Notes under the pieces: model-generated
Told to the model about the DNA's origin: nothing
The model's database searches: none
The model's input: only the letters and a program-made list of their open reading frames with translations
Shown here: in pieces, positions 7,037-14,240 of the stretch
Layout: every line of letters starts with the position of its first letter
Position numbering within the stretch: position 1 is the first letter of the stretch
From: Nitrospiraceae bacterium
Lineage (GTDB): Bacteria > Nitrospirota > Nitrospiria > Nitrospirales > Nitrospiraceae
Assembly (NCBI GenBank): GCA_011391455.1
Contig: JAABQN010000016.1
Span: forward strand, 1-17,532
DNA: 17,532 bases
Direction of reading: 5' to 3'
Made by a program: the position numbers and the translations under genes

Positions 7037-7545
7037 TAGAGGAGATCGCCGATCAGCTTCACCGCCTCTTCAGGCGAGGCAGCGGCATGGACGAGATGCG
7101 GCGCAAGGTTTTTGAACAGGCCCACTCCGGCCTTGTCGGCTCCTAACAGAATTACGGTCTTCTTTGCCTTCAATGCTAATGCAACTTCTGAGACCGTCCC
7201 GGTGCCGCCGAGCCCGCAAGCCACAATGACGTCGCTGGACATGACGTTCACGTTGTTGCGCGCCTGGCCCAGGTCCGTGATAATCGCCACATCCACATAT
7301 CGGGACACCCGTGCCTTGCCATCCGGGAGAATCCCGATGGTGAAGCTGCCGGGCACCGACTTTGCCCCCTCACTGGCTGCGTCCATCACACCGCTCGCGC
7401 GCCCTCCCGTCAACACCACCCATCCTTGACGCGCAATGAGTTCTCCCAAACTTTTGGCGTCGGCCAATTCCCGGATACCGGCTTTGGCCGGGCCCATGAC
7501 ACCGATCACTGGTTTTCTGGTCGATTGTCGGATTGGGCGTTTCAC
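7036..7545 (-). CDS. LOG-like Rossmann protein, TIGR00725 family
   Basis: This 169-residue protein belongs to the lysine-decarboxylase-like / LOG nucleotide-binding superfamily, near the TIGR00725 group. It starts with KPVIGVMGPAKA, has the GGRASGVMDAASEGAK loop, and has CGLGGTGTVSEVALAL, a version of the PGGxGTxxE motif with Leu in place of the first Gly-side Pro context. LOG enzymes are phosphoribohydrolases on cytokinin-type nucleotides; members of this subgroup are not functionally defined, so I do not assign an activity. A longer reading to 7719 is open, but the GTG at 7545 has GAGG 8 nt upstream and matches the usual N-terminus. The TAG stop coincides with the edge of the short repeat element at 6865-7036. 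Confidence 0.82.
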   Translation of the reverse strand: MKRPIRQSTRKPVIGVMGPAKAGIRELADAKSLGELIARQGWVVLTGGRASGVMDAASEGAKSVPGSFTIGILPDGKARVSRYVDVAIITDLGQARNNVNVMSSDVIVACGLGGTGTVSEVALALKAKKTVILLGADKAGVGLFKNLAPHLVHAAASPEEAVKLIGDLL

Positions 7546-7595
7546 GAAGCACACCTCAGTGGGCAAGAGTATCGGCACAAATTGCCGGGATCGGA

Positions 7596-7625
7596 AATAT
7601 ACACTGAGGGCAGAGGATTTGTCGC
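7596..7625 (-). promoter_or_regulatory. Candidate promoter for the LOG-like gene
   Basis: On the minus strand GCGACA (7620-7625) and TATATT (7596-7601) are 18 bp apart, matching 4/6 and 5/6 of consensus. They lie about 50 nt upstream of the GTG start at 7545, within the 130-bp gap after msrA. Confidence 0.33.
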
Positions 7626-7675
7626 GTGAATCTTGCGATGGGTCAGGGCTATAGAAGCCGAACGCGCGGCTTATG

Positions 7676-8293
7676 TTATGGCTTTCCCCACAACTCTTCA
7701 AGCCGCTGGGTGCGACCACAGTTGTATTTGTAGAGTTTGTAGCGGATGGGATTCTTCTTGTAGAAGTCTTGGTGATACTCCTCGGCTGGATAGAACTGCG
7801 GGGCCATCACAATCTGTGTGACGATCGGTTCTTTGAATCGTCTTGACTGCTCGATCGCCTGCTTAGAGCTGTCCGATGCGCGTTTCTCTTCGTCGGTGCG
7901 AAAGAAAATGGCGGAGCGATACTGATTGCCATGGTCGCAGAACTGTGCATTCGGTGTGATCGGATCGACGTTGCGCCAAAAAGCGTCTAGGAGCTTTTGA
8001 TAGCTCACTTTAGCTGGGTCATAGACCACTTCGACCGATTCCGTATGGCCTGTTCGTCCAGCGGACACCTCTTCATAGGTCGGATTGGAAACTGTCCCCC
8101 CCATATAGCCTGAGGTCGCAGACAGAACCCCCTCAACCTTCTCGAAGACTTCTTCCATGCACCAGAAACAACCCCCTGCGAAGTAGGCCTTGCCCGACGT
8201 CGCATCCGCTGAAGCCAGGCCGGTCGATTGCACGTTCCATGCTCCAACGAGGAGAACGGCCACGGTAAGAACCCGGGTGATTTGTCTTCTCAT
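7676..8293 (-). CDS. msrA: Peptide methionine-(S)-S-oxide reductase MsrA, exported
   Basis: This is a complete 205-residue MsrA that reduces methionine-S-sulfoxide in proteins. The catalytic motif GCFWC is present with the nucleophilic Cys at 42. It is followed by SGYMGGTVSNPTYEEVSAGR and TGHTESVEVVYDP, and then FCDHGNQYRSAIFF, all characteristic. A further cysteine in KYNCGRTQRLEELWG near the C-terminus could act as resolving residue. The N-terminal RRQITRVLTVAVLLVGAWNV plus LASA is a signal peptide, so the enzyme should act in the periplasm, which would require an extracytoplasmic reductant. The ATG is preceded by AGGAGG at 8 nt, the best ribosome site in the window. No msrB gene is nearby. 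A 66-bp hairpin repeat lies in its upstream spacer. Confidence 0.95.
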   Translation of the reverse strand: MRRQITRVLTVAVLLVGAWNVQSTGLASADATSGKAYFAGGCFWCMEEVFEKVEGVLSATSGYMGGTVSNPTYEEVSAGRTGHTESVEVVYDPAKVSYQKLLDAFWRNVDPITPNAQFCDHGNQYRSAIFFRTDEEKRASDSSKQAIEQSRRFKEPIVTQIVMAPQFYPAEEYHQDFYKKNPIRYKLYKYNCGRTQRLEELWGKP

Positions 8294-8365
8294 GAAACGT
8301 CCCTCCTTACAGACTCAGTCGAATAGCTTTGTGAAGCCTTACACTTCCCGGGCGAGACGAGGGGA

Positions 8366-8431
8366 GTTCGAGGTCCGAAGTTCGAGGTTTTCGGAACTTC
8401 GAACCAAGATCTTCGAACTTCTGGTCGCGCC
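8366..8431. repeat. 66-bp dispersed hairpin repeat, copy 1
   Basis: It is 88% identical without gaps (58 of 66) to 15961-16026. It begins gttcgaggtccgaagttcga and contains repeated inverted cgaagttc / gaacttcg units that can fold on either strand. It lies between the TPR-protein stop (8465) and the msrA start (8293), both minus strand. Confidence 0.8.
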
Positions 8432-8464
8432 TGTCGCGCACGTCTTGCTTGTCTCGCTCACGAT

Positions 8465-10102
8465 TCACATTCGAGAATCAGCTGGAATGAAGTCGGCATG
8501 GGCCCAGGCTTTCTTGAAACGATCTTCAGCCGCAGCTGCCTGATCATCCTTTTGTTGAGCCTGAAGGCTCTGGATCAATCCGGTCAGCGCCCATCCATTG
8601 TCCGGATGGCGCAGTAGATCCGCGAGATAGACCGCTTCCGCTTCAGCCGGGCGATCGGCCAGTAAAAGCACAGCCCCCAAATGGTGTCGCACGGACAATG
8701 GCCAGAGTGGCGGCTCCGAGTAGGGAAGCGCCTCTTCCATCTTAATCGCCTCCTCGAATAGCCTGATCGCGTCATCATAGCGCTGGCGGCGGGCAGCGAT
8801 CTCTCCTGACAGGATCCGCTCCGCAATCTTGAGAAGCGCCCGCTGGGTCTTTTCTTCCGTCGTGCGATCCCGGCGGATCTGCTTTGTGAGGCCGGCAAGA
8901 ACGACATGTTCACCCTCAGCCCCAGAGAGTCGGCCGGTCGCAACAAGGGCCAGTCCTCGTCCCAGCCTCCACATACCATCCATCAAACGCAATCCCTTGC
9001 GCGGTACAGGCTCCTTGAGCAACTCCTCCCATCGGCCGAACCGAATCATCGAAAAGATTGGCGTCGGGAGGTAGAATTCTTTCGAGCGATCTTTGCTGGC
9101 TTCCTCCACGGTAATCGTCGCCGCCACGTCACGAGCCACTTTCATGGCTTCGACATTGCGACCCTCCATCGCAAGGGACGCCCAAAGAAAGTGGAGATTG
9201 TGCCGGTAATAACCATCGGCATACTCGCCGGTTGGGTGCTGACTGGCGAAGTACTGCTCATCGACATGGGCTGCCTGCTGATTCCTTTCCACCGCCTCGT
9301 GGTACTTCCCGACCCGCATGTAAATGTGGGCGGGCATATGAACGAGATGGCCGGCGCCCGGCATCAGGCCTGGTAGCCTATCCGCACAGGGCAAGGCCCG
9401 TTCCGGTTCCAATGATGCCTCGACCGCATGCAGGTAATAGTGGCAAGCCCCTGGGTGATCGGGGCTCTTCGCAAGCACGGCCTCGAGCGTGGTGACGATC
9501 TCCTCGGTGCCAGGCTGCGGTCGACCATCCGGTTTCCAGAAATCCCAAGGCCGCAGATCCATCAGCGCTTCCGCAAACAGCGTGGCCGCATCGCTATCTT
9601 CGGGAAACCGCTGTGCCACCGATCTCATAGCCTTCGCATAAGCTTCATCGAGTCCCTTGCGCTTGACCCCTTTTCGGCCCACATACCGTGTGACCAACGC
9701 CTCGATGTAAGCCTGCTCCACGGGGGTGATGTTGCCTGTTAGCCGACGAGCCTTCTGAACCATTTCGATGGCACGACGTTCGTCTTTTTTTTCCATCTCA
9801 TTATTGATGTTGGGACCGAGCGCCAGCGCAATTCCCCAGTAGGGCATGGCCGCCTGTGGATCGAGTTGAGCTGCAGCTTCAAACGACCGGATCGCTTCTT
9901 CGTGGTTGAAGGCATAGACGAGTCGAAGCCCTTGATCGAAATACCGTTGGGCCTGTTCGGATGTGGTGGTGATGGGATGGTGGAGGGAGCCCAGATTGTC
10001 GAAGAGCGGCGGAGCATCCGTCTGGTCGGCGGGCGCAGCTTCCGCCGGTGAGAACATCGAAAGCCAAATGGTCATACCTACAACTAAGAACGTAGCAAAC
10101 AT
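8465..10102 (-). CDS. Exported tetratricopeptide-repeat protein, His-rich
   Basis: This 545-residue protein has a signal peptide (FATFLVVGMTIWLSMFSPAEA) followed by helical TPR repeats: AQRYFDQGLRLVYAFNHEEA, SFEAAAQLDPQAAMPYWGIA, and near the C-terminus RQRYDDAIRLFEEAIKMEEA and RPAEAEAVYLADLLRHPDNG. It should be periplasmic. The middle contains a dense group of histidines with one cysteine: CHYYLH (220-225), GHLVHMPAHIY (251-261) and YYRHNLH (298-304). Similar TPR proteins are common in environmental bacteria and their function is not known to me. The frame extends to 10315, but the ATG at 10102 has GAGGGAAGG upstream and gives the proper signal peptide. It lies 49 bp after the small envelope-protein gene and is probably the last gene of the tldD-tldE transcript. 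Confidence 0.8.
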   Translation of the reverse strand: MFATFLVVGMTIWLSMFSPAEAAPADQTDAPPLFDNLGSLHHPITTTSEQAQRYFDQGLRLVYAFNHEEAIRSFEAAAQLDPQAAMPYWGIALALGPNINNEMEKKDERRAIEMVQKARRLTGNITPVEQAYIEALVTRYVGRKGVKRKGLDEAYAKAMRSVAQRFPEDSDAATLFAEALMDLRPWDFWKPDGRPQPGTEEIVTTLEAVLAKSPDHPGACHYYLHAVEASLEPERALPCADRLPGLMPGAGHLVHMPAHIYMRVGKYHEAVERNQQAAHVDEQYFASQHPTGEYADGYYRHNLHFLWASLAMEGRNVEAMKVARDVAATITVEEASKDRSKEFYLPTPIFSMIRFGRWEELLKEPVPRKGLRLMDGMWRLGRGLALVATGRLSGAEGEHVVLAGLTKQIRRDRTTEEKTQRALLKIAERILSGEIAARRQRYDDAIRLFEEAIKMEEALPYSEPPLWPLSVRHHLGAVLLLADRPAEAEAVYLADLLRHPDNGWALTGLIQSLQAQQKDDQAAAAEDRFKKAWAHADFIPADSRM

Positions 10103-10151
10103 CCTTCCTTCCCTCATTCGCAAGTGTCTGCTTCTCCGTCCCAGGCTTGAT

Positions 10152-10532
10152 TTACCGCACTCTTTCATCATGGTCGATGTTCCGAATAAGGACTGCGCGG
10201 CCCTTGTCATCCACGAAGGCTTCGATCCGATCTCCGACATGAGCCGGTCGATCGATTCGAGTATTTTCGTCATGCGCCACGCGATGTTCGATGCCACTGA
10301 CGTCCTGAAGCACATAGGCCCCGCCCTCGACCGCCGTCACCTGTCCCGGTAGAGATACGACATTGGTCGGCATCCTCAATCGCATCTCGCCGGTTGGTTG
10401 GGCTCCCAACGTACCCCGCACGATCCCCTGTCCAAGATCCTCTTGCTTCGAAGTTCCTGCGATGTTGCAGCCGGCGCCCAACAGGCTCGCTCCCAGGACT
10501 GCCATGTGACAGCACCTTGTCATCCACACCAT
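10152..10532 (-). CDS. Small exported protein with probable OB-like domain, possible lipoprotein
   Basis: This is a predicted protein of about 126 residues that I do not recognise by name. The N-terminus (WMTRCCHMAVLGASLLGAGC) looks like a signal peptide with a near-lipobox (G-A-G-C preceded by Leu at -4), so it may be lipid-anchored at about C22. The rest, PGQVTAVEGGAYVLQDVSG through GDRIEAFVDDKGRAV, has the Gly/Val/Asp beta pattern of small OB-like periplasmic domains (DUF5666-type). GTG 10538 and ATG 10532 share the AGGAAAGGCGG site, and ATG was preferred. It lies 38 bp downstream of tldE and 49 bp upstream of the TPR gene, all on the minus strand, which suggests co-transcription. The function is unknown. 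Confidence 0.65.
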   Translation of the reverse strand: MVWMTRCCHMAVLGASLLGAGCNIAGTSKQEDLGQGIVRGTLGAQPTGEMRLRMPTNVVSLPGQVTAVEGGAYVLQDVSGIEHRVAHDENTRIDRPAHVGDRIEAFVDDKGRAVLIRNIDHDERVR

Positions 10533-10570
10533 GTCCACCGCCTTTCCTATTTACTCACTACGGGCAAACC

Positions 10571-11914
10571 TCAGAATCGGGTGACGCTGGAAAAGTTGAA
10601 GTCGCGCAGCGTCATTGCCGGCACGAGCAGCTTGCCGGTTTCGGACGTGATCGCTTCAGTTGGACTGGTGAAGGCCTCGATCCGGTTGAAGACTCGCAGA
10701 GGGCTCTCGTGAAACCGAAAGTTCTTCACTGCCGACACAATCGCTCCATTCTCGACGAGAAACGTGCCGTCTCTCGTCATACCGGTCAGGGTGAGATCGG
10801 TTGGATTGACCGTCCGGATGTACCAGAAGTTCGTCACGAGTATGGCGCGCGCTGTTCCCTTGATTAATTCCTGTAGCGTCGGCAAGGACGACCCTCCCCC
10901 TGAGAGGAAAGGGGCGTCGAGTGTGGGGATTGTATCAATCCCTCGCCTCTTCGCGGTGAACCGATCGTACACAAGCTGTGTGAGCCGCCCCTCTGAAATC
11001 CAGTCTGACGCCACGGTCGGCAACCCGTCAGAGGTGAACCCAATGCCCAAAAGATCCTCGTGTGCCGGCAGATTACGGAGCGTCAGTCGCTTGTCGACGA
11101 TCGGCTGGCCCAACTTGCTCGAGAAGGCACTCGTGCCTTTCTCGTAAGACTTTGCATCGAGCGTCCAGAGCAGCGAGGACCACAGCCCCGCAACGGCTGC
11201 CGGTTCAAGGATCACGGTATAGCGCCCCTGCGGCAGCTCGCGCACCTCCAGGCCTCGCTTTGCCTTCTCGATCGCGGTGAGTGTCCGCTCCTGGACCCTC
11301 AGATGATCGATCGACCGATGGGCTGCGGCGCCCCAACCAGTCGCCTCGCCGGCCTGAACCGTAAGGCTGTATCGTGCATCGGTCCGTTCCTCATGGGCAA
11401 AGAGTCCCGTACTCGCGGCCACCCCGACTGTCGCGACCGACGAGGACACAATTCCGGCTGCTTCAAGATTTTCCATCCGGCATTGCCCGATCGCCTCGTT
11501 TGCATATTCCAGCCGACGGGCCGGCCCGGCTATGACAGTTTCAGCTCGCGTTGTTGGAGGCGTCATATATTGCTGTGGCTCTACCGGCGGGAGATATTCC
11601 GGATCGTCCGGCGACAGATGCGCGATCTGCACAGCTCTGGCCACCGTCTCTTGCACCGCCCCCGCGGTAAAGTCCGTCGTGCCGGCCGTGCCATGACGCA
11701 ACCCAAACGCCACCGTCACATGTAAAGACCCGCGCCTCGTATCGACGTTCTGGACAATCTGATTGTTCGCAAACCGCGTCGTTCCGCTCTGCTGATCGTG
11801 CAACGAAACCAGCGTGTGGTCGCCGGTCGAATGTTTCAGGACCAGGTCCGCGAGAAACCGGAACTCGTCCCGGTTCGTCAGCTTCGGCCAGGTCTTGTGA
11901 CCGGTCGCACTCAT
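10571..11914 (-). CDS. tldE: TldE/PmbA-type subunit of TldD/TldE metalloprotease
   Basis: This 447-residue protein is the partner lacking the catalytic metal site in the TldD/TldE heterodimer, which degrades unfolded peptides and processes some ribosomally made peptides. Visible family features are TRFANNQIVQNVDT at the N-terminus, the central VSSSVATVGVAASTGLFA, VILEPAAVAGLWSSLLWTLD, and GFTSDGLPTVASDWISEG. It ends with NFWYIRTVNPTDLTLTGMTR and DGTFLVENGAIVSAVKNFRF, which is typical. No HExxxH is present, as expected. A longer reading starts at 12013, but the ATG at 11914 overlaps the tldD stop as ATGA, the standard sign of translational coupling. It was assigned to TldE rather than TldD by the missing metal motif and by partner order. 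Confidence 0.92.
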   Translation of the reverse strand: MSATGHKTWPKLTNRDEFRFLADLVLKHSTGDHTLVSLHDQQSGTTRFANNQIVQNVDTRRGSLHVTVAFGLRHGTAGTTDFTAGAVQETVARAVQIAHLSPDDPEYLPPVEPQQYMTPPTTRAETVIAGPARRLEYANEAIGQCRMENLEAAGIVSSSVATVGVAASTGLFAHEERTDARYSLTVQAGEATGWGAAAHRSIDHLRVQERTLTAIEKAKRGLEVRELPQGRYTVILEPAAVAGLWSSLLWTLDAKSYEKGTSAFSSKLGQPIVDKRLTLRNLPAHEDLLGIGFTSDGLPTVASDWISEGRLTQLVYDRFTAKRRGIDTIPTLDAPFLSGGGSSLPTLQELIKGTARAILVTNFWYIRTVNPTDLTLTGMTRDGTFLVENGAIVSAVKNFRFHESPLRVFNRIEAFTSPTEAITSETGKLLVPAMTLRDFNFSSVTRF

Positions 11915-13368
11915 GATCCGGCCTGCCCTCCGATGACGTTGACGTTGCGGAACCGAGCATGGGAGGCCGCGTGGGTCATCCAGCCGGACTGGGCAGGCTG
12001 ACCCTTGCCGCACGTGATAAATCCGTACCGCCGGCGGTGCGACCGATCCGCGACTCCGTCGCAGCTGCCCCAGAACTCCGGCGTTATCCCATGGTAGACG
12101 ACATCACGAACCATATGGGTGCGTTTGCCATTCTCGATCTTCCAGAATGCGTCCCCACCGAACTGGAAGTTATACCGTCGTTGATCGATGCTGTAGGACC
12201 CGTGGCCTTCAATGTAGATACCCCGCTTTACATCGGCGAGCAGCTCGTCGAGAGTGGCAACGCCCGGTTCAAGACCGATGTTCGCGATGCGGACGATCGG
12301 AACACTGCCCCAGCCGTCTGCCCGATTGGATCCGTGCGAGCGCGTCGCGCCGATTTTCGGCGCAACCTCGCGGTTCGTGCAATAACCGATAAAGATCCCG
12401 TCGCGCACGATGTCCCATCGCTGGCAGGCCACGCCATCGTCGTCGTAGCCGGTCGCGGCGAGGGTCTCCGGTTCGCAGTTATCGGCCACGAGATTCACGT
12501 GCGGAGAGCCGTATTGAAAGGTTCCTCGTTTATCGGTCGTGAGAAAGCTGGTGCCGGCATAGTTGGCCTCGTACCCGAGCGCGCGGTCGAGTTCGCTCGG
12601 ATGGCCGCAGGATTCATGCATCGTGAGCGACAGATGTTCCGGATCGAGGACGAGATCGTAGAGACCCGGTTCGGTGGTAGGCGCCTTCACTTTCTCGACG
12701 GCTTGCGAGGCAATGCGTGGGGCTTCGGCCAGGAAATTCGCATTCTCGATCAATTCGTAGCCCATCCGAAGATGCGGCGTATTGAAGCTCCGCGAGGCGA
12801 ACCGCCCGTCATGAACCGCCGTGGCATCGAAATCTCCGCTCAGGGCCAGGAGGTCAAACTCCAGGCGCGATCCTTCGGTCGACACAAAGAGTTTGCGGTC
12901 CTGACGGGCCCACAGGCTCGCGCTGCTCCGCACAATGCCGGGCTGCCGATGGACATACTCCATCGTCTCTAGTAGCAGCGCGGTTTTTCTTTCGAGCGCG
13001 ACGGCAAAGGGATCGATCCGCGGCGCGGTGACGACCCGGTCTCGATGGACCGGCTCATCAGCAAGTTTTACCTTTTCACTCGCGACAGACGCAGAGCCTT
13101 TCGCGATCTCGATCGCCAATTCAGCCACACGCGGAACCTCTTCCAACGACAGCACCGAACTGGCAGCAAAACCCCAGGCGCCGTGATAGAGGACGCGGAT
13201 CCCAAACCCTCTGTCCTGCGTCTCTCGAATGGAATCGATCCGGCGATCTTCGCCGCGAATAGTCTGGGCCGTACTATCGAGGAGGCGGATATCGCCGTAC
13301 TCGGCGCCAGAAGCCACCACGCGTTTCAGCGCGAGTTCGGCGAATTCATCCCAATTGGGAGCGCTCAT
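11911..13368 (-). CDS. tldD: TldD metalloprotease catalytic subunit
   Basis: This is a 485-residue catalytic partner of the TldD/TldE pair. The zinc motif HESCGH (H251, E252, H256) fits the TldD HExxxH pattern and is followed by PSELDRALGYEANYAGTSFL. Other landmarks are DRRIDSIRETQDRGFGIRVL, GTFQYGSPHVNLVADN, TGYDDDGVACQRWDIV, and near the end GIYIEGHGSYSIDQRRYNFQ with FWGSCDGV. The frame is open from a TTG at 13398, and ATG 13368 (AAAGG about 10 nt upstream) is preferred. An extended -10 lies just upstream. No microcin-like or other candidate substrate peptide gene was found next to it, so a housekeeping peptidase role is most likely, with processing of an unlinked peptide possible. Confidence 0.94.
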   Translation of the reverse strand: MSAPNWDEFAELALKRVVASGAEYGDIRLLDSTAQTIRGEDRRIDSIRETQDRGFGIRVLYHGAWGFAASSVLSLEEVPRVAELAIEIAKGSASVASEKVKLADEPVHRDRVVTAPRIDPFAVALERKTALLLETMEYVHRQPGIVRSSASLWARQDRKLFVSTEGSRLEFDLLALSGDFDATAVHDGRFASRSFNTPHLRMGYELIENANFLAEAPRIASQAVEKVKAPTTEPGLYDLVLDPEHLSLTMHESCGHPSELDRALGYEANYAGTSFLTTDKRGTFQYGSPHVNLVADNCEPETLAATGYDDDGVACQRWDIVRDGIFIGYCTNREVAPKIGATRSHGSNRADGWGSVPIVRIANIGLEPGVATLDELLADVKRGIYIEGHGSYSIDQRRYNFQFGGDAFWKIENGKRTHMVRDVVYHGITPEFWGSCDGVADRSHRRRYGFITCGKGQPAQSGWMTHAASHARFRNVNVIGGQAGS

Positions 13369-13413
13369 CGCGTGATCGCCTTTGTGAGGAGTGAACAAGT
13401 TTCGAACGGGGCT

Positions 13414-13422
13414 AGTATAACA
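13414..13422 (-). promoter_or_regulatory. Extended -10 promoter element upstream of tldD
   Basis: On the minus strand the site reads TGTTATACT, a TGn plus TATACT extended -10, about 45 nt upstream of the tldD ATG. No good -35 box is visible, consistent with the extended type. It would separate tldD transcription from the TraT-like pair upstream. Confidence 0.42.
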
Positions 13423-13478
13423 GGATCGTGGGGAAGATCGCAGAAGATCCGAAAGGACGTGACTTGAGTGAGGACCTG

Positions 13479-14240
13479 CTAGAACAATCCGGCGATGCCG
13501 GTGGAGATCTTTTCTTGAATGATCGGTGTGGATTCAGGGATATCGAGGTCTTTCTGCCGAACGTGACCCACCATTCGCATCTGCTGCACTTTGGGTCCAG
13601 CCGTTTCTTGCCCAGCCATAGGCCGGCCTGATGGCTTGCCCATCTTGCGATCGGTGATCTGCACGTCAGTCACACAAAGGTAGGTGACACCCTCTTCTTT
13701 CGGAGCCTGTTGCATCTGCATACCGGGGAACCCTCCTCCCCCGCCGCTCATGGCCATGGCCTGTCTCATCATCGCGTTCATGTCGGGCATCCCGCCACCC
13801 ATGGGGTTGCCTCCTGGCATCGCTCTCCCTGTTTGATCGCCACCCATCGAATTTGCAGAAGCCATGGCGGTTCCCCCACTGCTGACACCAGCACCGAAGT
13901 TCGCCATCGCAACAGATTCCGGCGTGACGCCGTCGGCGCCCTTATGGCAATACACGACCTTGGCTTGGATCCAATAGTTCGCCTGTTCAGGATCGTTGGT
14001 GATTTGGTAGCCCTTGGTCGTAAGTTTAGTCTGGACACCGGTGAGCGTGATGTTTTGATTCTCCGAAATGTTCCGTAGTTGGAGATAGGCTGTGCGATTC
14101 ATGCTGGGATCGAGAAACACCGTATTGCTGTTCATAAGCCCGGATCGAATGATGTTGGAGCAACCGGTCGTGAGTACGAGCAACAACAAGATTGTGAGAG
14201 GTAAGGGGTGAGGGGTAAGGCGACCCGATAAGATGTTCAT
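13479..14240 (-). CDS. TraT-like envelope lipoprotein with Met/Gly-rich insert
   Basis: This 253-residue protein resembles TraT, the outer-membrane lipoprotein of conjugative plasmids that gives surface exclusion and serum resistance. Similarity is at both ends: NSNTVFLDPSMNRTAYLQLR and KGYQITNDPEQANYWIQAKV near the N-terminus, then VTYLCVTDVQITDR and a C-terminal ESTPIIQEKISTGIAGLF. A signal peptide ends in VLTTGC (Cys27), a near-lipobox. The central hydrophobic region of TraT is replaced by a Met/Gly-rich stretch (about residues 126-176) with 12 methionines. C98 and C189 align with a cysteine pair in the neighbour. The ATG follows the neighbour's TAG stop with no gap, and AGGGA lies inside that gene's end, so translation is probably coupled. 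Confidence 0.75.
   Translation of the reverse strand: MNILSGRLTPHPLPLTILLLLVLTTGCSNIIRSGLMNSNTVFLDPSMNRTAYLQLRNISENQNITLTGVQTKLTTKGYQITNDPEQANYWIQAKVVYCHKGADGVTPESVAMANFGAGVSSGGTAMASANSMGGDQTGRAMPGGNPMGGGMPDMNAMMRQAMAMSGGGGGFPGMQMQQAPKEEGVTYLCVTDVQITDRKMGKPSGRPMAGQETAGPKVQQMRMVGHVRQKDLDIPESTPIIQEKISTGIAGLF

Noticed and set aside
11959..12972. A 337-codon open frame on the plus strand
   Set aside because: It is antisense to tldD, whose catalytic motif and family sequence are clear. No recognisable protein is seen in the antisense frame.
13423..13478. Possible terminator between the TraT-like pair and tldD
   Set aside because: Only an imperfect ggatc/gatcc pairing with a long loop and no T-run is present, which is not enough to call a terminator.
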